Source: Lysinibacillus sp. G4S2
Lineage (GTDB): Bacteria; Bacillota; Bacilli; Bacillales_A; Planococcaceae
Direction: 5' to 3'
Assembly: GCF_030348505.1 (NCBI RefSeq)
Contig: NZ_JAUCFJ010000002.1
Coordinates: 4,592,001 to 4,656,000, forward strand
Length of the DNA: 64,000 nucleotides
A model generated the notes under the pieces. The model was not told where the DNA came from. It did not search any database and was given only the letters and a program-made list of their open reading frames with translations. The stretch's first letter is position 1; each line of letters starts with the position of its first letter. This document shows, piece after piece, positions 28,087 through 37,018 of this stretch. A program made the translations under genes and the position numbers.

Positions 28087-28180
28087 TTTATCGGAATGTT
28101 TTTTTATTTTATCGGAACATTGTGTAGATTTATCGGAATGTTTTCCAATTTTATCGGAACATTATCCTGATTTATCGGAA
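28087..28180. repeat. Array III: five 21-bp repeats, core TTTATCGGAA
   Basis: TTTATCGGAA starts at 28087, 28108, 28129, 28150 and 28171: spacing exactly 21 bp throughout. The next bases alternate TGTT and CATT, so AATGTT and AACATT of adjacent units are reverse complements. It lies between the hemZ terminator and the glycerate kinase start. Confidence 0.95.
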
Positions 28181-28185
28181 TAAAA

Positions 28186-28216
28186 GAAGGCAATCTGAAC
28201 ACCACCTCAGATTGCC
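28186..28216 (-). terminator. Terminator of hemZ
   Basis: GGCAATCTGA (28189-28198) pairs with TCAGATTGCC (28207-28216); on the minus strand TTCTTTTATT follows. Confidence 0.85.
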
Positions 28217-28223
28217 ATCACTT

Positions 28224-29729
28224 TTATGCCTTATATAATTCATCTAAAAACTCGAGTTTTTTTCCGATTGCCTCTTCAAACGTCATGATGTAGGCAGCAG
28301 GGTCCTTTGGATTATGGAACTGCGTAATTTTCCCTGTTTCGGGATGAACAAATTTAGAGGAGGCTCCACAGCCAATCCCTAAAATTGTCTGCACTTCTTC
28401 CATTATGACAATATTATAGATGCTTTCTTCGCCAGCTTTACTGTAGCCGACGTTTTCTAAATTACCTAAAATATTTTTTTGACGATATAAATAGTACGGT
28501 ACATAATCATTTTCCTTCGTCCATACTTGTGCCATATGCATCATTTGAGCAACAGTATCGCGGTCGGCTACCTTGTATTTATCCTTGTTACGTGTCATTT
28601 CTGATGCACGCTTAAATGACAATGTGTGTACCGTTAGCGATTCTGGCTGCATTTTTGCAGATTCCTCTAAAGAATGCTGGAACTCCTCAATCCCTTCATT
28701 CGGTAAGCCAATAATTAAATCCATATTTATATTATTCATACCAGATTCACGTGCTAGCCAAAACTTATCAATCGTTTCCTGTACCGTATGATGACGACCA
28801 ATTGCTTTAAGCGTTTCATCAGTATAAGATTGCGGATTAACACTTATTCGGTCAATGCCCCATTTTTTTAATACTTCCAGTTTTTCAGGCGTAATCGTAT
28901 CAGGTCTGCCCGCTTCAACTGTCACTTCACGAATTGTTTCAGGATGAGGGAACGACTCATACATCGTTTGATACAACGCATCCATTTCATCAGCTTCTAT
29001 AGATGTCGGCGTACCACCACCCCAATAAATGGATGTGATTTTCATGTCATTATCCTTCAGCCATTTTCCCATTTCTCGTAATTCAATATGCAGCCCATCT
29101 AAAAATGTAGCGACACGCCCTTGCTTTCGGTTGCTACCAATCGCATAGGCTGGAAAAGTGCAATAAGCACATTTAGTCGGGCAGAAAGGAATACCGATAT
29201 AGATACTTATTTCTTTTCCGATTTCATCAATATCAGGAATCGTCACTAACTGACGATCAACTATTTCTTTTAGTAGCGCTACTTTTTCCTCTGACAGACG
29301 GAAATCACGAATAAGGATTTCAGCAATTTCTTCTTCACTCTTCCCGGCCTTTCGGAATTTATGGTAAAGCTTAGTTGGACGCACACCCGTTAAAATTCCC
29401 CATTGCTGATGCATTCCCGTATGTTGCTCGAGCACATCTAAAAATACGTGTGACAAAGCACGCTTCATACGAATATTTAGCTCACGACCTTCAGCATCAG
29501 TATCGTATTGAATACGGTAATCATTCGTATAACGTTTAGCGTCTACCTCAAGCACAGCTTTTGTAGAAATTGAAGAATCATCCCCAACGTTATATTCAAA
29601 TGACACTGCCATATCTGTTCCTTCAGACTCTACTTTTAGTTTGGAATCCTCAAAAAATAAATTCGCTATATGATTTAATACGCGAATCCAATCCTCAGGA
29701 TATTTTTGATCTATGTGAATAATTTTCAT
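28224..29729 (-). CDS. hemZ: Oxygen-independent coproporphyrinogen III dehydrogenase-like radical SAM protein HemZ
   Basis: 501 residues. The radical SAM cluster motif CPTKCAYC (CxxxCxxC) is near residue 185, followed by YWGGGTPTSIEADEMDALY typical of the HemN family. An N-terminal region of about 170 residues without the motif is usual for HemZ. It matches B. subtilis HemZ/YhaV, next to the yha genes. Activity on coproporphyrinogen is assumed from B. subtilis; HemW-like haem chaperones are close relatives. Start ATG at 29729 with a GAGAGAAG ribosome site. Confidence 0.92.
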   Translation of the reverse strand: MKIIHIDQKYPEDWIRVLNHIANLFFEDSKLKVESEGTDMAVSFEYNVGDDSSISTKAVLEVDAKRYTNDYRIQYDTDAEGRELNIRMKRALSHVFLDVLEQHTGMHQQWGILTGVRPTKLYHKFRKAGKSEEEIAEILIRDFRLSEEKVALLKEIVDRQLVTIPDIDEIGKEISIYIGIPFCPTKCAYCTFPAYAIGSNRKQGRVATFLDGLHIELREMGKWLKDNDMKITSIYWGGGTPTSIEADEMDALYQTMYESFPHPETIREVTVEAGRPDTITPEKLEVLKKWGIDRISVNPQSYTDETLKAIGRHHTVQETIDKFWLARESGMNNINMDLIIGLPNEGIEEFQHSLEESAKMQPESLTVHTLSFKRASEMTRNKDKYKVADRDTVAQMMHMAQVWTKENDYVPYYLYRQKNILGNLENVGYSKAGEESIYNIVIMEEVQTILGIGCGASSKFVHPETGKITQFHNPKDPAAYIMTFEEAIGKKLEFLDELYKA

Positions 29730-29929
29730 TTTCTTCGCTCTCTTCTCTCAAAATTACAGTATCAATAGTTTAACAAATTTTTATAACTTTAAGCAAAGCT
29801 ACAAGTGCAAGTTTTAAATGACAGAAAATTCAGTTTTATAATGGATTTTATTCATCTTACATAAAGAAAAAATAGTATGCCAGAAATAATCTTCTAGCAT
29901 ACTATTTTAAGTTGAGACAAGTTCAAAAA

Positions 29930-30850
29930 TTATTTTAAATATTCCTCTACAAATTCAACGGGCACATATGTTTTATTCGCTTCTAACAAAGCGGGTGCCG
30001 CATTAAGTGGGCGTAATGCTTTGTTAAAACCAAACGTTTTCTCTCCACGAGTAAGTGTGTAAGATACATTACCTTTTGATACTATTGCACCTTTTCCCGT
30101 TGACTCTACTGTATAGCCGAGTTTTTCCGCAATCAAACGCAATGGAACCATCTTTGTTCCATCTACCTCATAAGAATCCTTTGCGATTATGGCTGCTATT
30201 TCCTCTTCAACAGTATTTTCTGATGCATTTTCAGACTCGTTATCGAGAACAATTACTTTTGAAGGCGTTGTTTGAGCTGGGATACTTCTTGTTGAAACTG
30301 TATAGAAAACAACTAAGTGTTTCTCCGCTAAATCTTTAGCTTCAACTTTCTCCCCCTTCTCATTTAAAAGCTCAGTATTTTCACCAATGTTTAATTTTAA
30401 AACATCATAAGTGTTTGTTAAGTTTTCAAAGAAGTAATCAACTTCAACAAAGCCAGCTGCCTCCGTTTCAACAATGACAACATCAGGGTCGAATTGTGGT
30501 GGATAAATTAATTTTTGTGGCTTGTTTGCAAATGTATAAGCTACGACTTTATCGCCCTCTTTAAGTTCCACTTTTTTACCTGTGTTATCGAAAACAAGTG
30601 TATCTTTTGTTATCTCTAAAATATTTGTTTGATCGCCATCTTTTACTGTGAAATATGTAATGTTTTCACCTGCATCGACTTTCTCAACTGTTCCACGTGT
30701 ATTGTTGAAAATGTGAACAGGATCAATTTGAATTTGAGAACTTTGTTGCTCCGCCTCTGTAGATTTTTCATTTGCAGATGCGACTGGTACTACTACACTT
30801 CCAAATAATAACGCTGTCATGGCTGCAGGTGCGAATTTTTTCATGTTCAT
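29930..30850 (-). CDS. Secreted protein with copper-amine-oxidase-like C-terminal domain
   Basis: 306 residues. Start chosen at 30850 (MNMKKFAPAAMTALLFGSVV) after AAGGAGAGA; an upstream in-frame ATG at 30877 has no ribosome site. A signal peptide ends near AxA (VASA). The middle (about 40-200) is made of short beta-rich, TVKDGDQTNILEI-type repeats; the C-terminal 70 residues (MVPLRLIAEKLGYTV...TYVPVEFVEEYL) are the Cu_amine_oxidN1 domain, which in Bacillales is a wall-associated module and not an enzyme. Function unknown. Confidence 0.8.
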   Translation of the reverse strand: MNMKKFAPAAMTALLFGSVVVPVASANEKSTEAEQQSSQIQIDPVHIFNNTRGTVEKVDAGENITYFTVKDGDQTNILEITKDTLVFDNTGKKVELKEGDKVVAYTFANKPQKLIYPPQFDPDVVIVETEAAGFVEVDYFFENLTNTYDVLKLNIGENTELLNEKGEKVEAKDLAEKHLVVFYTVSTRSIPAQTTPSKVIVLDNESENASENTVEEEIAAIIAKDSYEVDGTKMVPLRLIAEKLGYTVESTGKGAIVSKGNVSYTLTRGEKTFGFNKALRPLNAAPALLEANKTYVPVEFVEEYLK

Positions 30851-30973
30851 ATTATCTCTCCTTATTATTGGGTTCAAAGTAGTAGTAGTTTTAGGATGGA
30901 AAAAGTTTCATTGGAATAGGGAAATTTATGATGGTGTTTATTTACATATCAAAGGAATTCATAATAATAAGTT

Positions 30974-31006
30974 AAAACCACCAGGACAAGTGTGAACTGG
31001 TGGTTT
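30974..31006. terminator. Terminator of the RNase H-like gene
   Basis: AAACCACCAG pairs with CTGGTGGTTT across a 12-nt loop, 26 bp beyond the 31032 stop. Confidence 0.75.
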
Positions 31007-31031
31007 CATTTTGATTGTCTGTCGCCCATTC

Positions 31032-31694
31032 TTACTCCTTTACAATTTCCTTTAATCCTGTGATATCTATCCCGTTTAAGGCTTGAGTTGCCAGGCGATC
31101 TGCTTCAGAATTTTCTTTACGTGATATGAGCATGTACTCCGGTTGAATATTAAGTTCCTCTAGCTTTGCATCAATTTTATCTGCCCAGCTAGATAAATCC
31201 TTTTCAAGTGCTGGCCATTCCCCACTCAATTGATTGATAACTACTTGGGAATCACCAGTGAAACAAACAGGCAAATGATGAACGTTCAATAGTTCAAGCT
31301 CCACTAATCCTAAATAAAGCGCAGCATATTCTGCCTCATTATTCGATTTAAGCACTGACGAAAAGGAATTTTGTCTTAATCGATATGGCTTGCCATTTTG
31401 CTCATAATAAATAGCAACGCCTAATCCCGATTGTTTTGTTGCAAGATCAAAACCGCCATCAAAATAGACTGTAATATTGTGTGGCTCCGTGTCAATTTCT
31501 TTTAAATATGCCTTTAATTCCTTTAGGGACCAACTTGTATCCTGTCGATCAATACACTGTAGTGACTTTACTCTCCCTGTTCGCTCCATGTCCTCTGCTA
31601 GTAGTAATGCTTTAGCTGCTGGCATTTCTTCTGAACGTAATACTGTTTCTGCACCTTTTGGCGTTTTATAAATCCATTCAATGATTACATGCAT
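31032..31694 (-). CDS. RNase H-like protein (YpeP/YpdQ type)
   Basis: 220 residues. A variable N-terminal 70 residues precede an RNase HI fold with VYFDGGFDLAT, SNNEAEYAALYLGL, VCFTGDSQVVINQ and the late RKENSEADRLATQA, giving the D-E-D-D metal residues. Such proteins remove RNA-DNA hybrids or primers; in B. subtilis some members lack clear activity. Single gene with a GGAGG ribosome site. Confidence 0.85.
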   Translation of the reverse strand: MHVIIEWIYKTPKGAETVLRSEEMPAAKALLLAEDMERTGRVKSLQCIDRQDTSWSLKELKAYLKEIDTEPHNITVYFDGGFDLATKQSGLGVAIYYEQNGKPYRLRQNSFSSVLKSNNEAEYAALYLGLVELELLNVHHLPVCFTGDSQVVINQLSGEWPALEKDLSSWADKIDAKLEELNIQPEYMLISRKENSEADRLATQALNGIDITGLKEIVKE

Positions 31695-31728
31695 AGTATA
31701 ACCTCCAATAATATTGAGCGCATAAAGT

Positions 31729-31764
31729 GAAAACGTGCTCCGGCTTGCGGAAACACGTTTTTCT
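31729..31764. terminator. Hairpin with T tract between array IV and the RNase H-like gene
   Basis: AAACGTG-TCCG pairs with CGGA-CACGTTT (31731-31760), followed on the plus strand by TTTTTCTTC. It could end read-through from array IV on the minus strand. Confidence 0.6.
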
Positions 31765-31879
31765 TCTTACTTGTTATATGTGCAACTATTAGTATATTTA
31801 TTCCTAAGAGAACTATTTGCTCAGAATCGCTCGCTGATAAAGTATTCACTTGCGCTATTTCGCAGGGGGAATTTGGTTT

Positions 31880-32331
31880 TTCGCCGCTTGGGTGTTCGGT
31901 TCCGCCGCTAAAATCTGGGTTTCCACCGCTTGGGCGTTCGGTTCCGCCGCTAAAACCTGGGGTTCCGCCGCTTGGATGCTCGGTTCCGCCGCTAAAACCT
32001 GGGTTTCCGCCGCTTGGGCGTTCGGTTCCGCCGCTAAAACCTGGGGTTCCGCCGCTTGAGAGCTCGATTGCGCCGCTAAAACCTGGACTTCCGCCGCTTG
32101 GATGCTCGGTTCCGCCGCTAAAACCTGGACTTCCGCCGCTTGGGCGTTCGGTCCCGCCGCTTAACCTGGACTTCCGCCGCTTGGACGCTCAATTCCGCCG
32201 CTAAAATCTGGGGTTCCGCCGCTTAAGCGCTCGATTCCGCCGCTAAAACCTGGGTTTGCGCCGCTTAGGCGCTCAATTCCGCCGCTAAAATCGGGGGTTC
32301 CGCCGCTTGGATGCTCGGTTTTGCCGCTAAA
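31880..32331. repeat. Array IV: 21/42-bp repeats, core TTCCGCCGCT
   Basis: About 450 bp, GC-rich. TTCCGCCGCT recurs every 21 bp, followed alternately by TGGGCGTTCGG-like and AAAACCTGGGG-like sequence. It ends 20 bp after the yheA stop (minus strand). One TCCCGCCGCTTAACC unit is shortened. Confidence 0.92.
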
Positions 32332-32351
32332 ATTTTATTATAAAAACGCTG

Positions 32352-32696
32352 TTAAAATTCTTCATACAATGCTTGTATAGGTTTTACTAAAATGCGGTTT
32401 ACCTCTTCAATTAGCTTACTTAACTGCATTTCTGATTCAATCATTTTGGTAATTTTTTCATTTTGTTGAGCTAGCTGTGCTGTTTTTTGCGCATAGATTA
32501 GCTCATCTTCCAGTAAATCCTCGCCAGCTAATTGCTTTTGTTGTAAATCCATTTGAATCTTACGGAAATTTTTGAATAGATTCAATGCCGCTTCATCTTC
32601 CTTAACAACTGCCACCGCTTCTTTCAAAGCTTGAAATTCAGGTGTTTTACGGAAAGTAGCCTCTAACGTATTAATGTCATTGTAAATATTAATCAT
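32352..32696 (-). CDS. yheA: YheA family protein (YlbF/YmcA superfamily)
   Basis: 114 residues, all-helical and highly charged, with IYNDINTLEATFRKTPEFQA and the conserved NFRKIQMDLQQKQLAGE. Related to the YlbF/YmcA proteins that modulate RNase Y in B. subtilis, although YheA's own role is unknown. Start taken at 32696 by alignment with B. subtilis YheA; an ATG two codons earlier (32702) is also near AAGGAG. It follows yheB by 11 bp, forming an operon. Confidence 0.88.
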   Translation of the reverse strand: MINIYNDINTLEATFRKTPEFQALKEAVAVVKEDEAALNLFKNFRKIQMDLQQKQLAGEDLLEDELIYAQKTAQLAQQNEKITKMIESEMQLSKLIEEVNRILVKPIQALYEEF

Positions 32697-32713
32697 AAAC
32701 ATATTTCTCCTTT

Positions 32714-33856
32714 TTAAATAAAGTAAACAATTAACCCTTGCACAATCCCAATCAATCCACCAAGAACTGCACCAAGTACTGTAATCATTTTAAACTCACG
32801 TTTTGAAATACCTAATACAAGCTCTTCTAATTTCGATACTGGGAAAGAATCAACCTGCTCACGTACTACTTCTTGTAGATTTAAGCGTTCCAAAACATCT
32901 TCTAGTTTTTCTTCAGCTTTTACAAAAGCTTTTTCGATAACTTGTGGAATTATTGTTTCCTTCATCCATGAATTTCCTTCTGGCCAGTAATGCGAAATTG
33001 GCTGATTCAAGCGCTCTTCAACTGCTAATTGTTCTTTTACATAAGTTTGCAATTTCGATAATATCGGTTCAAAGTGAACATCCTGTAAGAAATCCATCGC
33101 TGGGCGCTCTTTTAATTTCTCCCATTCTTGTGTAAAAATTTTCGTTAATAAAGCTGAAGTTCCTGGTCCTTGCAAAAATTTCACAAGCTCACGCTGAACC
33201 TTTGCCACGAGCGAAGAAGAATCACCTAAAAACATATTAATCATTCCGCCAAGCGATCCTTTTGACGATAAAAAGTCATCGATCATCGCCTTAATCGTCA
33301 TTTCGCCCTCAGGTGATAAAAAATAATCCTCACCCTTTTCTAAAATATGACCAACCGCTACTGGAATCTTTGCATCAATTGCATTTTGAATATCTGCTGA
33401 TAGTAGTGTACGAATTGATTTCGTTGATAGTGTATTCTTAACTGATTCAAATTGTCCCTCGACAATTGCTTCAACCTTTTGTTCAATTGTTGCTGACATA
33501 TTGGAAAATCCAGCTAATGTTAGCCAATCCTGAATCGTTTTATCATTTGTAAAGATCGTTTCTTCGACCTTTGTCTGTACAAACTGTTCAACCTTTTCCT
33601 GAATATCCTTTGAGAAAAATTTCTTTCTAAAGGTTTCAGGTGTTAATAAATAATTTACAACCGTAAGTCCAAGTTGCTTCGCTAATTCGTCACGTCGCTT
33701 TGGAATAAGACCTGGTGTAAAAGGGACTCGCCAATTTTTAATATATATAGCTTCATGTGGTCGGAAAAGCATTTTAATGGCTAGATGATTCGTTATACCA
33801 CCGATTGCAGCTCCAATGACTGCCATAAATATTAATGTCACTAGAAAATTATCCAT
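32714..33856 (-). CDS. yheB: DUF445 membrane protein YheB
   Basis: 380 residues. An N-terminal helix (LVTLIFMAVIGAAIGGITNHLAIKMLF) and a C-terminal one (MITVLGAVLGGLIGIVQGLIVYF) flank a long helical extracytoplasmic or cytosolic body, the DUF445/UPF0754 layout. The ITNHLAIKMLFRPH and PFTPGLIPKRRDELA motifs are diagnostic. Function unknown; B. subtilis yheB is co-transcribed with yheA. Confidence 0.9.
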   Translation of the reverse strand: MDNFLVTLIFMAVIGAAIGGITNHLAIKMLFRPHEAIYIKNWRVPFTPGLIPKRRDELAKQLGLTVVNYLLTPETFRKKFFSKDIQEKVEQFVQTKVEETIFTNDKTIQDWLTLAGFSNMSATIEQKVEAIVEGQFESVKNTLSTKSIRTLLSADIQNAIDAKIPVAVGHILEKGEDYFLSPEGEMTIKAMIDDFLSSKGSLGGMINMFLGDSSSLVAKVQRELVKFLQGPGTSALLTKIFTQEWEKLKERPAMDFLQDVHFEPILSKLQTYVKEQLAVEERLNQPISHYWPEGNSWMKETIIPQVIEKAFVKAEEKLEDVLERLNLQEVVREQVDSFPVSKLEELVLGISKREFKMITVLGAVLGGLIGIVQGLIVYFI

Positions 33857-34076
33857 TAGTATCCTCTCATTTCAATTGTATTCACTTTTGGCGTATTTTG
33901 TCGCCTAATGCACTCATTATAGCAGAGCAATGATTTTCGACGAAAGAAATATCTCTACTTAATTATGTCTAAACATATACATCTCTACTCATGCCGTGTT
34001 CTCTAAAGTGATTAGTTGCAAAATTCCTACTATACTTGAATAATAAAACTACATATATAAGAAAAGGGGTTTGGTT

Positions 34077-34280
34077 ATGATTCAGCATTTCAGCTTTAAG
34101 CCTTTATTTGAAAATTCTCAGCTCCCAGGTTGGTCTATTTCATTCTTTTATCAACGAGAACGTTATACAGCAGAATACTTAAAAGATGGCGTTATACAAT
34201 GGAATGGAGCTATCCCTCCAAACGAAGAGGATGTAAAAAAAATGATTCATGAGCTAATGTTGTACCATGTTTACGAATGA
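34077..34280 (+). CDS. yheE: YheE-like small protein
   Basis: 67 residues from ATG 34077, 7 nt after AAAAGGGG; a TTG six bases earlier is less likely. ISFFYQRERYTAEYLKDGVIQWN and a C-terminal EEDVKKMIHELMLYHVYE are typical of the YheE family (DUF5342) of Bacillales. Soluble, function unknown. TTGCAA near 34016 with AATAAT 17 bp later is a possible promoter. Divergent from yheB. Confidence 0.8.
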   Translation: MIQHFSFKPLFENSQLPGWSISFFYQRERYTAEYLKDGVIQWNGAIPPNEEDVKKMIHELMLYHVYE

Positions 34281-34289
34281 TCATTTCAC

Positions 34290-34425
34290 CTTGGCGTAAT
34301 TGTAGCTGTCGCTTCGCTTTAGCATAGATAATAAATGCGTCTGGAGGATATATTTTCATTCAGTAGGTGTTTAGACTTCTCACAATCTTCAATTGTAGAG
34401 TCTTCTGCCGAATGAATATAAAAGT
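34290..34425. repeat. Degenerate family A element
   Basis: Retains CTTGGCGTAATTG, TGCGTCTGG, CATTCAGTAGGTGTTTAGAC and a terminal CTGCCGAATG in the family order, but with many substitutions. It fills most of the gap between yheE and the next gene. Confidence 0.5.
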
Positions 34426-34587
34426 AATATTTTCCTGCACTCTCACTGTATAAATACACCTATTTTATACTATTTTCTGCATTGCTATTATCTTAAAATT
34501 GTTTAAGTATATTGAAATTCCCTTATTATTCTTATACCATTTATGTTATTAAGTATTAAATGTTTTTTTATGCAGGGGGCAATTTCA

Positions 34588-35004
34588 ATGAGTAAAGTCA
34601 CTCTTTCGGATGACTTAAACAGTTATAATTCAAAAGCATTAATTCGTGCAAAAGTAAAAGAAGTTTTTTCTGAATTTTCGGCTAAAATTTTCGAGTTAGT
34701 AAATGAAGCTGATACTATTGATAGTAAAAAATTTGAGGTTCTTTCTGGCTTTAAAAGTGATTTTTACAATGAATATTGTAGTCAATTAAAAGCCTTTTTC
34801 AATTCATCAGCAAGTACTCTAGGTAAAAGACCTGTTAAGAATATGTATTTAACGTATAGCGGCAAAAATTATATTTTTACACAGCAAGGTATAACAGAAA
34901 AAGCACCTGTTACAATTTCACTTTACTCAGGTGAAATACCGTTAAAAGAAACGCTATACGATGTGGAAAAAGCGTGCTTGAAATTACGTTTTCAACAAAA
35001 TTAA
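34588..35004 (+). CDS. Uncharacterised protein, 138 residues
   Basis: Start at 34588 after CAGGGGG; an earlier in-frame ATG (34543) lacks a ribosome site. Predicted soluble. The N-terminal half is helical (LIRAKVKEVFSEFSAKIFELV), the C-terminal half looks beta-rich with YLTYSGKNYIFTQQGITEKA and ends KACLKLRFQQN. Aromatic/hydrophobic balance and codon use look native. I do not recognise the family. It ends in its own hairpin terminator, so it is a single-gene unit. Confidence 0.7.
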   Translation: MSKVTLSDDLNSYNSKALIRAKVKEVFSEFSAKIFELVNEADTIDSKKFEVLSGFKSDFYNEYCSQLKAFFNSSASTLGKRPVKNMYLTYSGKNYIFTQQGITEKAPVTISLYSGEIPLKETLYDVEKACLKLRFQQN

Positions 35005-35015
35005 TAATTTAAACA

Positions 35016-35056
35016 GAAGGAGCCACCTCATACGAAATGAGATGGCTCCTTGTTGC
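35016..35056 (+). terminator. Terminator of the 138-residue gene
   Basis: AAGGAGCCACCTCAT pairs with ATGAGATGGCTCCTT; T tract is weak (TTGTTGCT). Confidence 0.75.
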
Positions 35057-35272
35057 TATTAAAATAATTCATTTAAAAAAATCTGCAAGTAAAGCTCTCT
35101 TGAGATTTTTGACGTGTCGTTTTATATGAGATGCAAATGCTTCCTTCTCTAAACAAACTATCTTCTTTGCTCCATTAAAGTTAGCATAACGGATTTTTAT
35201 TTTCAATCATTTGGTGTTTGAAAATATTATTTTTTTCCCTATTTACGGATTGAAAATCAAGTGAAAAAATTG

Positions 35273-35301
35273 TTGTCAATATTTGTGTTTTCCTTTTAAA
35301 T
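35273..35301 (+). promoter_or_regulatory. Promoter of the CorC-type transporter gene
   Basis: TTGTCA (35273-35278), 17-bp spacer, TTAAAT (35296-35301). The rest of the 35057-35272 gap is AT-rich with nothing else recognised. Confidence 0.6.
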
Positions 35302-35353
35302 ATTTTATGATTGATTCATCCAACAATTTTTTAAATCATAGGAGGTGTACACT

Positions 35354-35479
35354 TTGTTTACTTCCCTCATTCGGGCGGGAACAAAGGAATTATTTGGACG
35401 GAGACATATTGGAAATAACCATAAGGTTGGCGGCATTCGCCCTACTAATAATAATGACAGGATTTTTCGTTGCAACTGA
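35354..35479 (+). other. Possible leader ORF overlapping the transporter start
   Basis: A TTG at 35354 stands 8 nt after AGGAGGT, the best ribosome site in the region, and opens a 41-codon frame ending at 35479, overlapping the transporter start by about 70 bp in another frame. The peptide is basic (about LFTSLIRAGTKELFGRRHIG). It could be a translated leader or a sign of a start-region frameshift. Confidence 0.35.
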
Positions 35480-36740
35480 ATTTGCAATCGTTAAAGTAAG
35501 GACTACACGCATTGACCAATTACTTGCTGAAGGAAATAAAAAAGCAAAAAATGCAAAACGTGTTGTTTCAGATTTAGATGAATACTTATCTGCATGTCAG
35601 TTAGGTATTACTATCACTGCTTTATTTCTAGGTTGGCTTGGTGAGCCTACATTTAAGATTATTTTGAATCCAGTGTTTGAATTTCTAAATTTGAGTGATA
35701 GCTTTACATCTGTCCTTTCATTTATTCTTGCATTCTCAATTGTAACGTTTATGCATGTTGTTATGGGGGAATTGGCGCCAAAAACATTAGCCATCCAAAA
35801 AGCAGAATTTGTCACATTAAATCTTTCTGGCCCATTAATTTTATTCCACAACATTACTTATCCAATCATTAAGCTTTTGAACGGATCTGCACGTGCTTTA
35901 ACTGGTCTTTTCGGCTTAAAAATGATGTCAGAATCAGAAGTAGCGCACACTGAAGAAGAGTTGCGTATGATTTTGTCGGATAGTTTAAAAGGTGGAGAAA
36001 TTAATAATGCAGAATATGAATATGTTAACAGTATTTTTGAATTCTCTGATCGCCTTGCGAAAGAAATCATGGTCCCACGTACTGAAATCGTCGGAATTGA
36101 AAAAGAACTAACGATTAAAGAAGTTTTCGATCTAATGGGTGTTGAGCAATATACTCGTTACCCAATTATCGATGGTGACAAGGACCATATTATCGGCTTA
36201 GTCAATATGAAGCACTTATTAACTGCTTACATTAAAAACCCAGCAAATGGCGATAAACTAGTGATTGACTATATGCAGCCGATTATTCGCGTTATGGAAA
36301 CGACACAAATTAATGATTTGCTACTAAAAATACAGCGTGAACGTATTCATATGGCCATTTTAATGGATGAATATGGCGGAACATCTGGTCTAGTTACGAT
36401 TGAAGATATTATCGAGGAAATTGTCGGCGACATTCAAGATGAATTCGATGAAGATGAAATCCCAGAGGTTCAGGAAATTGCAGAAAATCATTTTATTTTA
36501 GATGCAAAGATGCTACTAGAAAATGTTAATGATATGCTAGGTACTGACATAGAAGATGATGATATTGATACAATTGGCGGTTGGTTCATGACAAAACGCT
36601 TTGATGCGGTCGAAGGAGACAGTATCGAAGAGCAAGGTTATAAATTTATCGCAAAAGAATTAGATGCCCACCATATTCTATACTTAGAAGTTCTGAAATC
36701 ACCTGAACGTGATTTATCAAATGAAAACGATGAAGACTAA
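35409..36740 (+). CDS. CNNM/CorC-type transporter (hemolysin family, DUF21 + CBS pair + CorC_HlyC)
   Basis: About 443 residues. An N-terminal DUF21 membrane domain (LLIIMTGFFVATEFAIVKVR, LSACQLGITITALFLGWLGEP, HVVMGELAPKTLAIQKAE) is followed by two CBS domains (EIMVPRTEIVGIEKEL; ILMDEYGGTSGLVTIEDIIEEIVG) and the C-terminal CorC_HlyC domain. Homologues export Mg2+ or similar cations (MpfA, YhdP). The true start is uncertain: TTG 35409 by alignment with YhdP, or TTG 35394; the frame stays open back to 35283. Confidence 0.88.
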   Translation: MEITIRLAAFALLIIMTGFFVATEFAIVKVRTTRIDQLLAEGNKKAKNAKRVVSDLDEYLSACQLGITITALFLGWLGEPTFKIILNPVFEFLNLSDSFTSVLSFILAFSIVTFMHVVMGELAPKTLAIQKAEFVTLNLSGPLILFHNITYPIIKLLNGSARALTGLFGLKMMSESEVAHTEEELRMILSDSLKGGEINNAEYEYVNSIFEFSDRLAKEIMVPRTEIVGIEKELTIKEVFDLMGVEQYTRYPIIDGDKDHIIGLVNMKHLLTAYIKNPANGDKLVIDYMQPIIRVMETTQINDLLLKIQRERIHMAILMDEYGGTSGLVTIEDIIEEIVGDIQDEFDEDEIPEVQEIAENHFILDAKMLLENVNDMLGTDIEDDDIDTIGGWFMTKRFDAVEGDSIEEQGYKFIAKELDAHHILYLEVLKSPERDLSNENDED

Positions 36741-36935
36741 AAATCCGCCAGAGGACGTAACGTTCTTAGACTGAGTTCCTCTATTTCAGCGGATGTTTGG
36801 ACTCCTGATAAAATAAGTGAATTTGCCTTGTCGTATTTGCCGTGTTACTATGAAATCATGCTTATATGATACAGGCTATAAAAATGGTGTTTAGCTCACA
36901 ACCTATAATGGTGGGAGCTTCTATTGAAATAAAGT
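36741..36935. repeat. Degenerate family A element
   Basis: Contains CCGCCAGAGG, TTTCAGCGGATGTTTGGACTCC and CACAACCTATAATGGTGGGA, matching in order the family A copies at 9050-9160. The terminal repeats are worn (TTGAAATAAAGTTAA). Confidence 0.55.
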
Positions 36936-36945
36936 TAATAATACG

Positions 36946-36987
36946 CGAAAAACGACTCCCTTACACTGAGAAGGGAGTCGTTTTATA
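36946..36987 (+). terminator. Terminator of the CorC-type transporter gene
   Basis: AAAACGACTCCCTT pairs with AAGGGAGTCGTTTT, then TATAATG. It lies beyond the degenerate repeat. Confidence 0.8.
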
Positions 36988-37018
36988 ATGCCCGAAAGTT
37001 TTGCAAGGAGGAAACAAA

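Noticed and set aside
31850..32059. 69-codon frame in array IV
   Set aside because: Ala/Trp/Gly repeat peptide produced by the 42-bp unit.
37001..37018. Upstream TTG as start of the CDF gene
   Set aside because: It lies before the AAGGAGG site, which serves TTG 37019.
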